A DNA stretch of 7,550 bases from Acetobacteraceae bacterium. Its GTDB lineage: Bacteria > Pseudomonadota > Alphaproteobacteria > Acetobacterales > Acetobacteraceae. The stretch lies in the NCBI GenBank assembly GCA_027306955.1, contig DAHUXX010000249.1, positions 1 to 7,550 on the forward strand, read 5' to 3'. Shown here piece after piece: positions 1 through 7,479 of the stretch. Position 1 is the first letter of the stretch; every line of letters starts with the position of its first letter. Under the pieces are notes generated by a model, which did no database searches, was not told the origin of the DNA, and saw only the letters and a program-made list of their open reading frames with translations. Both the position numbers and the translations under genes were made by a program.

Positions 1-203
1 CGGATACCGTCACCGCCGACCTGCGCCTGGCGCCGGACGTGCTCGCGGCGCTCGCGGCGCAGGGTCCGGTCGAGCTGGTGGAACCCGCCGTCTCGCCCGT
101 CAATTTCGCCAACCCCAACGTCATCGCCCGCCTGCCGGACGGAAGCTGGATGGGGATCAGCGATGCGTATTCGCCCTGGTCGGCCGCCCTCGCGCAAGCT
201 TGA
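1..203 (+). CDS. C-terminal end of a gamma-glutamyltransferase-like protein (partial)
   Basis: An open frame enters at the left edge (first full codon at 3) and stops with TGA at 201-203, giving 66 residues of a C-terminus. The end carries PDGSWMGISDAYSPWSAALA, which resembles the last strand of gamma-glutamyltransferase-family Ntn hydrolases, where a G-x-x-x-G-x-S/A-D motif followed by a small-residue tail closes the small subunit. Such enzymes transfer or hydrolyse gamma-glutamyl groups of glutathione and related compounds. The catalytic Thr and the autoprocessing site lie outside the window, so the family call rests on this short tail and my memory of it. That the frame is coding is more secure: it is free of stops, its codon use fits its neighbours, and the candidate rpsD promoter begins right at its stop. 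Confidence 0.45.
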   Translation, partial: DTVTADLRLAPDVLAALAAQGPVELVEPAVSPVNFANPNVIARLPDGSWMGISDAYSPWSAALAQA

Positions 204-228
204 CCCGCGTCCGGAGGCGGCCTAGACC
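200..228 (+). promoter_or_regulatory. Candidate sigma-70-type promoter for rpsD
   Basis: TTGACC (200-205) matches five of six bases of the -35 consensus. After 17 bases comes TAGACC (223-228), preceded by C, in the CTAGA form that I regard as common for -10 elements in GC-rich alphaproteobacteria. Transcription would start near 235, leaving a leader of about 119 bases before rpsD. The -35 overlaps the stop codon of the upstream gene. The -10 is only a three-of-six match to TATAAT, so this is a prediction from pattern and position. Confidence 0.5.
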
Positions 229-353
229 CCGCCCCACTGCCGGGAACGTGGACGCGGGAGATCGCGCCCCGCTCACACGCGAGCTGCGCGCGGGCCTACC
301 GGTGCAACAAGCGGCATTCCCATGGGGTGCCCGGAAAACGAAGGATCCCGCGC

Positions 354-971
354 ATGACCAAGCGCGTCGAAAGCAAATTCAAGATCAACCGCCGCCTCGG
401 CGTGAATCTCTGGGGCCGCGCCAAGTCCCCGCTCTCCAAGCGCGACTACGGCCCCGGCCAGCACGGCCAGCGCCGCAAGAACAAGCCCACAGACTTCGGC
501 GTGCAGCTGATGGCCAAGCAGAAGCTGAAGGGCTACTACGGCAACATCGGTGAGAAGCAGTTCCGCAAGTATTACCAGGAGGCCGTGCGCCGTAAGGGCG
601 ACACCTCCGAGAATCTCATCGAGCTGCTGGAGCGCCGGCTTGACGCGGTGGTCTATCGCATGAAGTTCGCAATGACCCCCTTCGCCGCCCGCCAGTTCGT
701 CAGCCACGGCCACATCCTGATCAACGGCAAGCGGGTCAACATCCCCTCCTACCTCGTGCGCGACAACGACGTCGTCGAGGTCAAGGAGTCGAGCAAGCAG
801 CTCGCGATCGTGCTCGACGCCGCGCAGGCCGGCGAGCGCGACGTGCCGGAGTATCTCGAGGTCGATCACCGCGCCATGAAGGGCCGCTTTGCCCGCGCGC
901 CGAAGCTCTCGGACGTGCCCTACCCGGTGCAGATGGAGCCGAACCTGGTCGTCGAGTTCTACTCGCGCTGA
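354..971 (+). CDS. rpsD: 30S ribosomal protein S4
   Basis: Ribosomal protein S4 binds the 5' domain of 16S rRNA, nucleates small-subunit assembly and helps maintain decoding accuracy. The 205-residue product begins MTKRVESKFK, the usual start of alphaproteobacterial S4. The N-terminal S4 domain covers about residues 1-93, with the conserved block around SKRDYGPGQHGQ (28-39). The S4 RNA-binding domain follows at about 94-157, including ERRLDAVVYRM and VSHGHILINGKRV. The protein has no cysteine, so it is the zinc-free (C-minus) form. ATG 354 is chosen because AAGGA at 341-345 sits at normal spacing and homologues start here; an in-frame GTG at 327 would add nine atypical residues. The gene stands apart from the rpsM-rpsK-rpoA cluster that contains it in enterobacteria. 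Its neighbour is an asparaginase gene ten bases downstream. Confidence 0.97.
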   Translation: MTKRVESKFKINRRLGVNLWGRAKSPLSKRDYGPGQHGQRRKNKPTDFGVQLMAKQKLKGYYGNIGEKQFRKYYQEAVRRKGDTSENLIELLERRLDAVVYRMKFAMTPFAARQFVSHGHILINGKRVNIPSYLVRDNDVVEVKESSKQLAIVLDAAQAGERDVPEYLEVDHRAMKGRFARAPKLSDVPYPVQMEPNLVVEFYSR

Positions 972-981
972 CGGAGGCGGA

Positions 982-1959
982 ATGATGATCGTCGAGGTCA
1001 CGCGCGGCCCCGCGGTGGAAAGCCGCCACGCCATCGACGCCGCCGTCGTGGACGCCGACGGCGCCCTGGTCTGGTCCTCGGGCGACCCCGATTCCGCGGT
1101 CTTCCCGCGCTCGGCGGTGAAGTCGATGCTGGCCCTGCCGATGGTGGAATCCGGCGTGCCGGATCGGCTCGGGCTGACCGCGGCGGAGATCGCGCTCGCC
1201 TGCTCCTCGCATGCCGGGGAAATCGTGCACACCAGGGCCGCGGCGTCGATGCTGGCCAAGGCCGGGCGGGACGTCTCCTGCCTCGCCTGTGGCGTGCACT
1301 GGCCCTCCAACGAGGCCGCTTCGCGCGCCCTCGCGGCCATGGGCGCGGAGCCGACAGCGCTGCACAACAACTGCTCGGGCAAGCACGCCGGCTTCATCTG
1401 CCTCGCCTGCGACCGCGGGCTGGACCCGGCTGGCTACGAAAAGCCGGACCACCCCGCGATGCGCGAGATCACCGCGGCGCTCGCCGCGATGACCGGAGCC
1501 GTGCTCGACGAGCGCAACCGTGGCGTCGATGGCTGCTCGATCCCGACCTTCGCCATCCCGCTGCGCGCCCAGGCGCTGGGCTTCGCTCGCGTCGGCACCG
1601 GTGCCGGCCAGGCTCCGGTCCGCGCCGCCGCGCTCGCGCGCATCCGCGCCGCGGTCGCCGCCAACCCGCTGATGGTCGGCGGCACCGGCAAGTTCGACAC
1701 CGACGTCATGAAGGCAATGGGCACGCGCATCTTCAGCAAGGGCGGTGCCGAGGGCGTGCACGCGATGGCGCTGCCGGAGAAGGGGCTCGGCATCGTGGTC
1801 AAGGCCCGCGACGGCGCCGGCCGCGCCGGGTGCGTCGCCGTCGCGACGCTCGCCGCGCGCTTCCTCGGCGACGCCGACGACAAGCTCGTCCCGTTCATGC
1901 GTCCGACCCTGTGCAATTGGCGCGGCATCGAGGTCGGCCAGATGCGGGTGGCTGCCTGA
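982..1959 (+). CDS. L-asparaginase, class 3 (Rhizobium etli AnsA type, Asparaginase_II family)
   Basis: This family hydrolyses L-asparagine to aspartate and ammonia and is unrelated in fold to the E. coli enzymes; it resembles serine-dependent beta-lactamases and binds zinc. The 325-residue product has the expected residues: Ser44-x-x-Lys47 (SAVK), Ser76 in SSHAGE, Cys131 and Lys134 in NNCSGKHAGF, and Cys185 in DGCSIPT. These sit at a constant offset of four from the R. etli residues as I recall them (S48, K51, S80, C135, K138, C189). Lys253 in SKGGAEG is the likely counterpart of K263. There is no signal peptide, so the enzyme should be cytoplasmic. GGAGG at 973-977 precedes two adjacent start codons, ATG 982 and 985. 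I chose 982 because the gene start at 7480 has the same spacing, but 985 is equally possible. The ten-base gap after rpsD suggests one transcript. Confidence 0.9.
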   Translation: MMIVEVTRGPAVESRHAIDAAVVDADGALVWSSGDPDSAVFPRSAVKSMLALPMVESGVPDRLGLTAAEIALACSSHAGEIVHTRAAASMLAKAGRDVSCLACGVHWPSNEAASRALAAMGAEPTALHNNCSGKHAGFICLACDRGLDPAGYEKPDHPAMREITAALAAMTGAVLDERNRGVDGCSIPTFAIPLRAQALGFARVGTGAGQAPVRAAALARIRAAVAANPLMVGGTGKFDTDVMKAMGTRIFSKGGAEGVHAMALPEKGLGIVVKARDGAGRAGCVAVATLAARFLGDADDKLVPFMRPTLCNWRGIEVGQMRVAA

Positions 1960-1980
1960 ACCGATACCCGGCGTGGCATC

Positions 1981-2003
1981 GTCGCGCCGGTCCTTCGCGC
2001 GAC
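1981..2003 (+). terminator. Possible GC-rich hairpin after the asparaginase gene
   Basis: GTCGCGC (1981-1987) and GCGCGAC (1997-2003) form a perfect 7-bp stem with a 9-base loop, 21 bases after the asparaginase stop. No T-run follows, so it is not a classic intrinsic terminator. It may be a 3'-end structure or a chance palindrome in GC-rich DNA. Confidence 0.25.
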
Positions 2004-2046
2004 CGCCAGGCTTTGCCCAAGCGCCCGGCTTCGGATCATTCCCGCC

Positions 2047-2074
2047 TTGCACCTTACGGTTCCCTGAGTATCGT
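2047..2074 (+). promoter_or_regulatory. Candidate promoter of the solute-binding protein gene
   Basis: CTTGCAC, with the -35 hexamer TTGCAC at 2047-2052, is followed after 16 bases by TATCGT (2069-2074), a four-of-six match to the -10 consensus. Transcription would begin near 2081, about 47 bases before the ATG. The match is modest. What makes it worth recording is that the -10 lies on the left arm and loop of the inverted repeat at 2055-2095. Confidence 0.3.
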
Positions 2075-2095
2075 GGGCCTACTCGCGGAACCGTA
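2055..2095. repeat. Imperfect inverted repeat with 16-base arms, possible operator or leader hairpin
   Basis: The left arm TACGGTTCCCTGAGTA (2055-2070) and right arm TACTCGCGGAACCGTA (2080-2095) are complementary at 14 of 16 positions. Of the other two, one can form a G-U pair in RNA and one is a C-C mismatch. The outer nine pairs (TACGGTTCC/GGAACCGTA) are perfect, and nine bases separate the arms. No T-run follows, so a terminator is unlikely. It ends 32 bases before the solute-binding protein start and overlaps the candidate -10. It could be a binding site for a dimeric regulator, or a hairpin in an mRNA that starts upstream. Confidence 0.6.
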
Positions 2096-2127
2096 CCCGG
2101 TCGCGAGCCATAATCGGGGGATCTCAA

Positions 2128-3705
2128 ATGCGATCGATGATCTGGGCGGCCGCCGCCGTGCTGGTGCTCACCGCACCGCTGGCGCGCGCGGAGACCGTCT
2201 TCAAATGGGCCAATGACGGCGACGTGCGGGCGCTCGACCCGTACACGCTCGACGAGACCGTCCAGAACTCCTTCCTCCAGAACATCTACGAACCGCTCGT
2301 GCGGCGCAGCAAGACGCTCGGCCTGGAGCCGGGCCTGGCGACCTCGTGGAAGCTGGTCAACCCCACCACGTGGCAGTTCACGCTGCGCCAGGGCGTGAAG
2401 TGGCAGGACGGCACGCCCTTCACCGTGGAGGACGTGCTGTTCTCCATCCAGCGCATCAAGTCCAAGACCTCTTCGACCTCGGAGAACGTCTCGACCGTCA
2501 AGGAGGTGAAGAAGGTCGACGACCACACCGTCGATTTCATCACCACGGTGCCCGACCCGCTGCTGCCGTCGGAACTGACCAACGTCGACATGCTGCCCAA
2601 GGCGTGGATGACCGCGCACGGCGCCGCCGAGCCCGCCCTCGTCGGCAAGAACTCCAACTACGCGCTGATGCACACCATGGGCACCGGCCCCTACGAGCTC
2701 GTCTCGCGTGAGCCGGACCGCAAGACCGTGATCAAGCGCAACCCCGGCTGGTGGGGCAAGCTCGACGGCAACGTCGATCGCGTGGAATTCAACGTCATCT
2801 CCAACGCCGCCACGCGCGTCGCCGCCCTGCTCTCGGGCGAGATGGACATGATCTACTCGGTGCCGCCGCAGGACATGGCGCGCATCGCCCACTCGCCTGG
2901 CGTGAAGCTGATGATCACGCCGGAGCTGCGTACCATCTATTTCGGCTTCGACGTGAGCCGCCCGCAGCTCCTGCACTCCAACGTCAAGGGCAAGAACCCG
3001 TTCAAGGATATCCGCGTCCGCGAGGCCTTCGCCAAGGCGATCGACGAGAACGCGATCGTCCGCTCCGTGATGCAGGGTCAGGCCCGCGCCACCTGGGAGA
3101 TGATGGGCCCCGGCGTGAACGGCTTCAACCCGGCGATGAACAAGCGCCCGGCGGTGGACATCGCCGGGGCGAAGAAGCTGCTCGCGGAAGCTGGCTATCC
3201 GAACGGCTTCGAGGTGCAGCTCGATTGCCCCAATGACCGTTACGTGGCCGATGCGCAGATCTGCACCGCGGCGGCGGCGATGCTGGCCAAGATCGGCATC
3301 AAGGTGGACGTCTACGCTCGCACCAAGACCAAGTTCTTCGCCGACGTGAACTATCCCAAATACGACACCTCGATGTGGCTGATCGGCTGGACGCCATCCA
3401 CCTACGACGCCCTCAACGTGTTCCGCGCGCTGCTTGGCACGCAGAACCCGAAGACCGGCGAGGGCCTCTACAACCTCGGCGGCTACTCCAACCCCGAGCT
3501 CGACAAGCTGATCAACGAGATGGGGCCGGAGCTGAACCCGCAGAAGCGGCAGGACATGATCAACCAGGCCATCGCCATCGTGCAGCATGACCTGCCGACC
3601 ATCCCGCTGCATCAGCAGAGCATCGTCTGGGCCGCGCGCGACAACATCTCCCTCGTGCAGCCCGCGGACGACACCTTCCCGATGCGCTGGGTGACCAAGA
3701 AGTAG
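2128..3705 (+). CDS. Periplasmic ABC transporter substrate-binding protein, family 5
   Basis: Proteins of solute-binding family 5 capture peptides, nickel chelates, opines or similar solutes in the periplasm and hand them to an ABC permease. The 525-residue product starts with a signal peptide: a short basic start, a hydrophobic core (residues about 5-17) and an ARA cleavage site before Glu22. Family features follow: an N-terminal ALDPYTLDE segment, VKWQDGTPF (about 90-98), GTGPYELV (185-192), a PGWWGK segment, IRVREAFAKAID (about 295-306) in the second lobe, and the closing HDLPTIPLHQQ. Length is normal for the family. GGGGGA at 2116-2121 lies just upstream of ATG 2128. No permease or ATPase genes flank it, so it is an orphan in this window and its ligand cannot be named. 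Peptide or other amino compounds are plausible but unproven. Confidence 0.93.
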   Translation: MRSMIWAAAAVLVLTAPLARAETVFKWANDGDVRALDPYTLDETVQNSFLQNIYEPLVRRSKTLGLEPGLATSWKLVNPTTWQFTLRQGVKWQDGTPFTVEDVLFSIQRIKSKTSSTSENVSTVKEVKKVDDHTVDFITTVPDPLLPSELTNVDMLPKAWMTAHGAAEPALVGKNSNYALMHTMGTGPYELVSREPDRKTVIKRNPGWWGKLDGNVDRVEFNVISNAATRVAALLSGEMDMIYSVPPQDMARIAHSPGVKLMITPELRTIYFGFDVSRPQLLHSNVKGKNPFKDIRVREAFAKAIDENAIVRSVMQGQARATWEMMGPGVNGFNPAMNKRPAVDIAGAKKLLAEAGYPNGFEVQLDCPNDRYVADAQICTAAAAMLAKIGIKVDVYARTKTKFFADVNYPKYDTSMWLIGWTPSTYDALNVFRALLGTQNPKTGEGLYNLGGYSNPELDKLINEMGPELNPQKRQDMINQAIAIVQHDLPTIPLHQQSIVWAARDNISLVQPADDTFPMRWVTKK

Positions 3706-3720
3706 CCCGCCTCTGCCCAG

Positions 3721-3762
3721 GCCGCCTCTGCCGCGCGATCGCTTGCGCGAGGCAGGGGCGGC
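3721..3762. terminator. GC-rich stem-loop after the solute-binding protein gene, probable terminator
   Basis: GCCGCCTCTGCC (3721-3732) pairs with GGCAGGGGCGGC (3751-3762) over 12 positions with a single T-G wobble. Inside the 18-base loop, GCGC (3733-3736) and GCGC (3745-3748) can extend the stem. It starts 15 bases after the stop of the solute-binding protein. There is no U-tract on either strand, so termination would be weak or Rho-assisted; a role in 3'-end protection is also possible. Confidence 0.45.
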
Positions 3763-3769
3763 ACTGCGG

Positions 3770-3865
3770 TCATTTGCCTCCCGAACCGTTTTTGGAGCCG
3801 CCGTCGGCGCGGGGATCGGCTTCTTCCGTCGCGCCAACGATAATCGGCCCCGTCGGCGTAACCAT
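3770..3865 (-). CDS. Possible small protein of 31 residues, unrecognised
   Basis: On the minus strand an ATG at 3865-3863 opens a 31-codon frame ending in TGA at 3772-3770, wholly inside the 218-base gap between two plus-strand genes. The predicted peptide is hydrophilic: it begins MVTPTGPIIVGATEEADP and ends with a Gly/Ser/Lys-rich tail (GGSKNGSGGK). It has no membrane segment or cysteine. AGGCGG lies a few bases upstream and could act as a weak ribosome binding site. The hairpin at 3721-3762 lies eight bases beyond its stop. Codon use is less GC-rich at third positions than in the neighbours. The frame also extends upstream across DUF1223, so it may be chance. I do not recognise it. Confidence 0.2.
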   Translation of the reverse strand: MVTPTGPIIVGATEEADPRADGGSKNGSGGK

Positions 3866-3923
3866 CGCCGCCGCCTGGCGTTGTTCCTGCGTCCGCCCGC
3901 TCACCGGGCCGGGAGAGCCGAAT

Positions 3924-4628
3924 ATGTCCGCGCGCCGCCTCCTCGCCGTCCTCGCCCTCGCCGCCTGCCTGCCAGCCGGCCCCGCCGTCGCCCAGCCGCC
4001 CGCTTCCCGCCCCGTGGTGCTGGAATTCTTCACCTCGCAGGGTTGCTCCTCCTGCCCGCCCGCGGATCGCCTGCTCGCTCGCCTCGCGCACCAACCAGGC
4101 GTGCTGGCGCTCGGCCTGCACGTCACCTACTGGAACAGCTCCGCCTGGCGCGATCCCTGGTCGCTCGCTGCCGCCGACGCCCGCCAGCGCCACTACGTCC
4201 ATTATTTCGCGGGCGGCCTGTTCACGCCGGAACTGATCGTGGACGGCCGCCAGGCCCTGGTGGGTTCGGACGCGCGCGGCGCGCTCGACGCCATCCGCCA
4301 CGCCCACCCGATCCAGCACGTGGCCCTGGCCCTGCAGGTCACGCCCGGCGGCGTCGATATCGTTGCCGGCGCGGGCAAAGGTCAAGCCGACCTGCTGCTG
4401 TTCGGCTACGACCCCCGCCATATCTCCGCGATCGGCCGCGGCGAGAACGCCGGCCTCACCCTGCGCGAGGCCGACATCGTCCGCTCCGTCACGCTGGCCA
4501 GCGGCTGGCACGGCGCCGCGGAGCGCGTGCTGCTGCCCCGCCCCGCCGGGGCGCGCCTCGCCGCCATTCTGCAGACGCGGGACGGGCACATCCTCGCTGT
4601 CGCCACGTCTCGCGCCATTGGACGCTAG
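3924..4628 (+). CDS. DUF1223 family secreted thioredoxin-like protein
   Basis: DUF1223 proteins are common in alphaproteobacteria and have a thioredoxin-like fold; their biochemical role is not established. The 234-residue product has a signal peptide with a basic start, a Leu/Ala-rich core and an AVA cleavage site before Gln24, so it should act in the periplasm. The mature part opens with VVLEFFTSQGCSSCPPADRL, holding a CxxC pair at Cys41 and Cys44. HVTYWN (usually HVDYWD) follows, then RQRHYVHYF and FTPELIVDGRQALVGSD, where TPE is the likely cis-proline loop. These are the family hallmarks in order. GGGAGAG at 3911-3917 supports ATG 3924; the frame stays open upstream to 3774 but without family sequence. 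A 48-base gap separates it from the acyl-CoA dehydrogenase, so shared transcription is possible. A redox role is inference from the CxxC only. Confidence 0.9.
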   Translation: MSARRLLAVLALAACLPAGPAVAQPPASRPVVLEFFTSQGCSSCPPADRLLARLAHQPGVLALGLHVTYWNSSAWRDPWSLAAADARQRHYVHYFAGGLFTPELIVDGRQALVGSDARGALDAIRHAHPIQHVALALQVTPGGVDIVAGAGKGQADLLLFGYDPRHISAIGRGENAGLTLREADIVRSVTLASGWHGAAERVLLPRPAGARLAAILQTRDGHILAVATSRAIGR

Positions 4629-4676
4629 CCCTCGACCCTTCCCTGCGCTAGGCCCAGGGCGACGAGGAGGATCGCC

Positions 4677-5883
<1,207 letters not shown>

Positions 5884-5891
<8 letters not shown>

Positions 5892-6933
5892 AACCAGGCC
5901 GGTGCCGGCGGAGGAGGCGCTCGACACCCCACGCCTGATTGCCTGGCTGTGCGAACAGATCGACCTCGGGGAGGGGGAGGTCCGCCTCGCCCGCTTCAGC
6001 GGCGGTCACGCCAACCTCACCTACCTGCTCACCATCGGCGAGCAGGAAATGGTGATCCGCCGCCCGCCGCTCGGCCCGGTGGCGCCAGGCGCACACGACC
6101 TGGGCCGCGAGCACCGCGTCCTTTCGGTTCTGCACCGGGCCTTCCCGCTCGCGCCGCGGAGCCTCGCCTATTGCGATGACGCATCGATCATCGGCGCCCC
6201 CTTCCTCGTCGCCGAGCGGCGTCACGGCATCGCGATCACGGGCGACCTGCCGGAAACCGTCCGCGATCGCCCCCACATCGCAGCCGCCGTCGGTGCGATG
6301 CTCATCGACACGCTGGCGGCCCTGCATCGCATCGACACCACGAAGCTCGATCTTAACTCGCTCGGCCGTCCCGAGGGGTTCCTCGCCCGCCAGCTCGAAG
6401 GCTGGCAACGCCGCTGGTGCGCGGCACTGGACCGTCCCTATCCGGAAGCCGAGGCGCTGCTCACGCGCCTCGCCGCCGCGATGCCCACCTCGCCCGCGCC
6501 CACCCTGCTGCACAACGACTTCAAGCTCGACAACATCCTCGTCGATCCAGCCGACTCCCGCCTGCCGCGCGCGGTGCTCGACTGGGACATGGCCACGCGC
6601 GGGGACCCGCTGCTCGATCTCGGCTACCTGCTCACCTACTGGGCCGAACCGTCCGATCCACCGGAATGGATCGAGGCCGCGTCGATGCCTACCTGGCGCG
6701 AAGGTTTTTCCAACCGCGCCGAAGCCACGGCACGCTACGCCGCTGCCACCGGCACCGATGTCGCAGCCATCGCCTGGTACCAGGCCTTCGCTGCCTTCAA
6801 GCTTGCCGTCATCATTCAGCAGATCTTCATCCGCTACGCGCGCGGCCAGACCACGGACACGCGCTTTGCGCATTTCGACCGCCGTGTCGCTGCCCTCGTC
6901 GCCAAGGCCGCCGCCCAGGCCGCGCACCTGTGA
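5884..6933 (+). CDS. APH-fold phosphotransferase, LvaA/ACAD10-11 kinase-domain-like
   Basis: The 349-residue product has the aminoglycoside-phosphotransferase fold and is cytoplasmic. The N-lobe shows a glycine loop, FSGGHANLTYLL (38-49), the strand MVIRRPP (56-62) and a helix glutamate in GREHRVL (Glu76). The C-lobe shows the Brenner catalytic motif HNDFKLDN (210-217, Asp212 as base and Asn217 for metal) and DWDMATRGDP (Asp233 chelating metal). The VIRRPPLGP block is typical of the subgroup fused to acyl-CoA dehydrogenase in ACAD10/11 and of LvaA, which phosphorylate the hydroxyl of 4-hydroxyacyl-CoAs, rather than of drug-resistance kinases. ATG 5884 overlaps the acyl-CoA dehydrogenase stop (ATGGATGA), so translation is probably coupled; there is no strong ribosome binding site. 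The frame is open upstream to 5746, but that part only shadows the dehydrogenase. No LvaB-like partner follows. The exact substrate is unknown. Confidence 0.9.
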
Positions 6934-6962
6934 CGCGCGGTCCGGCAAAAATGAGTGGCCTC

Positions 6963-6999
6963 AAACGAAAAGAGCCCCGGGGCACGCCCCGAGGCTCTT
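6963..6999 (-). terminator. Intrinsic terminator of the HU gene, possibly bidirectional
   Basis: AAGAGCCCCGGGG (6970-6982) and CCCCGAGGCTCTT (6987-6999) form a 13-bp stem with one mismatch and a 4-base loop. Read on the minus strand, the stem is followed by TTTTCGTTT, a proper U-tract, 33 bases beyond the HU stop. On the plus strand only CTTCGTC follows, so it would be a weaker terminator for the kinase transcript that converges on it, whose stop is at 6933. Confidence 0.88.
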
Positions 7000-7032
7000 C
7001 GTCAAAGCCACTTGCCGCCGCGAGTTCGCGGA

Positions 7033-7302
7033 TCAGACCGCGGACTTCAGCGTCGGCGACGCCTTGAAGCGGACCGTCTTGCCTGCCTTCACCTTGATTG
7101 CCTCACCGGTGCGCGGGTTCAACCCCTTGCGGGCCTTGGTCTTGCGCACCGTGAAGGTTCCGAAGCTCGGCAGCGTGAACTTGCCTTCCTTCTTCAGCTG
7201 CTTGACGATCGCGTCCATCAGATCGCCGGCCGCGCGGGTTGCGGCGGTACCGGTGAGGGATGCAGAATCCTGCAGCACCTGCGCGAGAAAAGCCTTCGAC
7301 AT
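7033..7302 (-). CDS. HU family DNA-binding protein
   Basis: HU is a dimeric nucleoid protein that bends DNA with little sequence preference. The 89-residue product matches the family length. Residues 1-45 form the helical dimerisation part, LPSFGTFTV (44-52) is the central signature, and KGLNPRTGEAIKVKAGKTV (59-77) is the beta-arm, with Pro63 at the position where the proline intercalates into DNA. KASPTLK closes the fold. Start ATG at 7302-7300 gives MSKAFLAQVL, and AAAGGA lies about ten bases upstream; the frame continues upstream to 7440, but that part has no HU character. The N-terminal half diverges from E. coli HupA/HupB, so I give no symbol; I recall similar forms in Acetobacteraceae. 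The gene is monocistronic, with a terminator downstream and a divergent gene upstream. Confidence 0.95.
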   Translation of the reverse strand: MSKAFLAQVLQDSASLTGTAATRAAGDLMDAIVKQLKKEGKFTLPSFGTFTVRKTKARKGLNPRTGEAIKVKAGKTVRFKASPTLKSAV

Positions 7303-7411
7303 GCGTTTCGCATCCTTTGTTGAGGCGCGGCCGTTCCCGCGCTCTGTGGAAAATCCGCAGATCGGGCCTGCGGCGAATCGCACGGCTCCGAAGGGCCGGC
7401 GAACGGGCGCG

Positions 7412-7451
7412 GTGCTAACAGCGATTCCGCTGCCGTGCAAAGGGTTTTTTT
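7412..7451 (-). promoter_or_regulatory. Candidate HU promoter with upstream A-tract
   Basis: On the minus strand, TTGCAC (7440-7435) is followed after 16 bases by TTAGCA (7418-7413), or after 17 by TAGCAC. Four bases upstream of TTGCAC lies a run of seven A (7451-7445), at the place where an UP element would contact the alpha subunit of RNA polymerase. The transcript would carry a leader of about 100 bases. Both hexamers are weak matches; the A-run in otherwise GC-rich DNA is the better argument. Confidence 0.33.
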
Positions 7452-7479
7452 CAACGGCCGGGATAAAGGTGGAGGCGGA

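Noticed and set aside
327..353. GTG start nine codons upstream for rpsD
   Set aside because: S4 homologues begin at MTKR, and the ribosome binding site AAGGA serves ATG 354.
889..981. Upstream start of the asparaginase frame inside rpsD
   Set aside because: The added residues are the rpsD sequence in another frame, and GGAGG at 973 points to ATG 982 or 985.
2109..2114. CATAAT as a -10 element for the solute-binding protein gene
   Set aside because: It matches five of six bases but would put the transcript start only a few bases before the ATG, inside the ribosome binding site, and no -35 lies at the right distance.
781..3837. A 1018-codon open frame on the minus strand across the asparaginase and solute-binding protein genes
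   Set aside because: It is antisense to two genes with clear family motifs, is full of Arg/His/Gly/Val low-complexity sequence, and shows no domain. GC-rich codon bias produces such shadows.
6511..6534. Kinase as an aminoglycoside resistance enzyme
   Set aside because: The Brenner motif is shared by the whole fold; the VIRRPP strand and the dehydrogenase partner point to the acyl-CoA kinase subgroup.
7419..7451. Small hairpin CAGCG/CGCTG followed by seven T as a plus-strand terminator
   Set aside because: Twelve bases separate the stem from the T-run, the stem is only 5 bp, and no plus-strand gene ends upstream of it.
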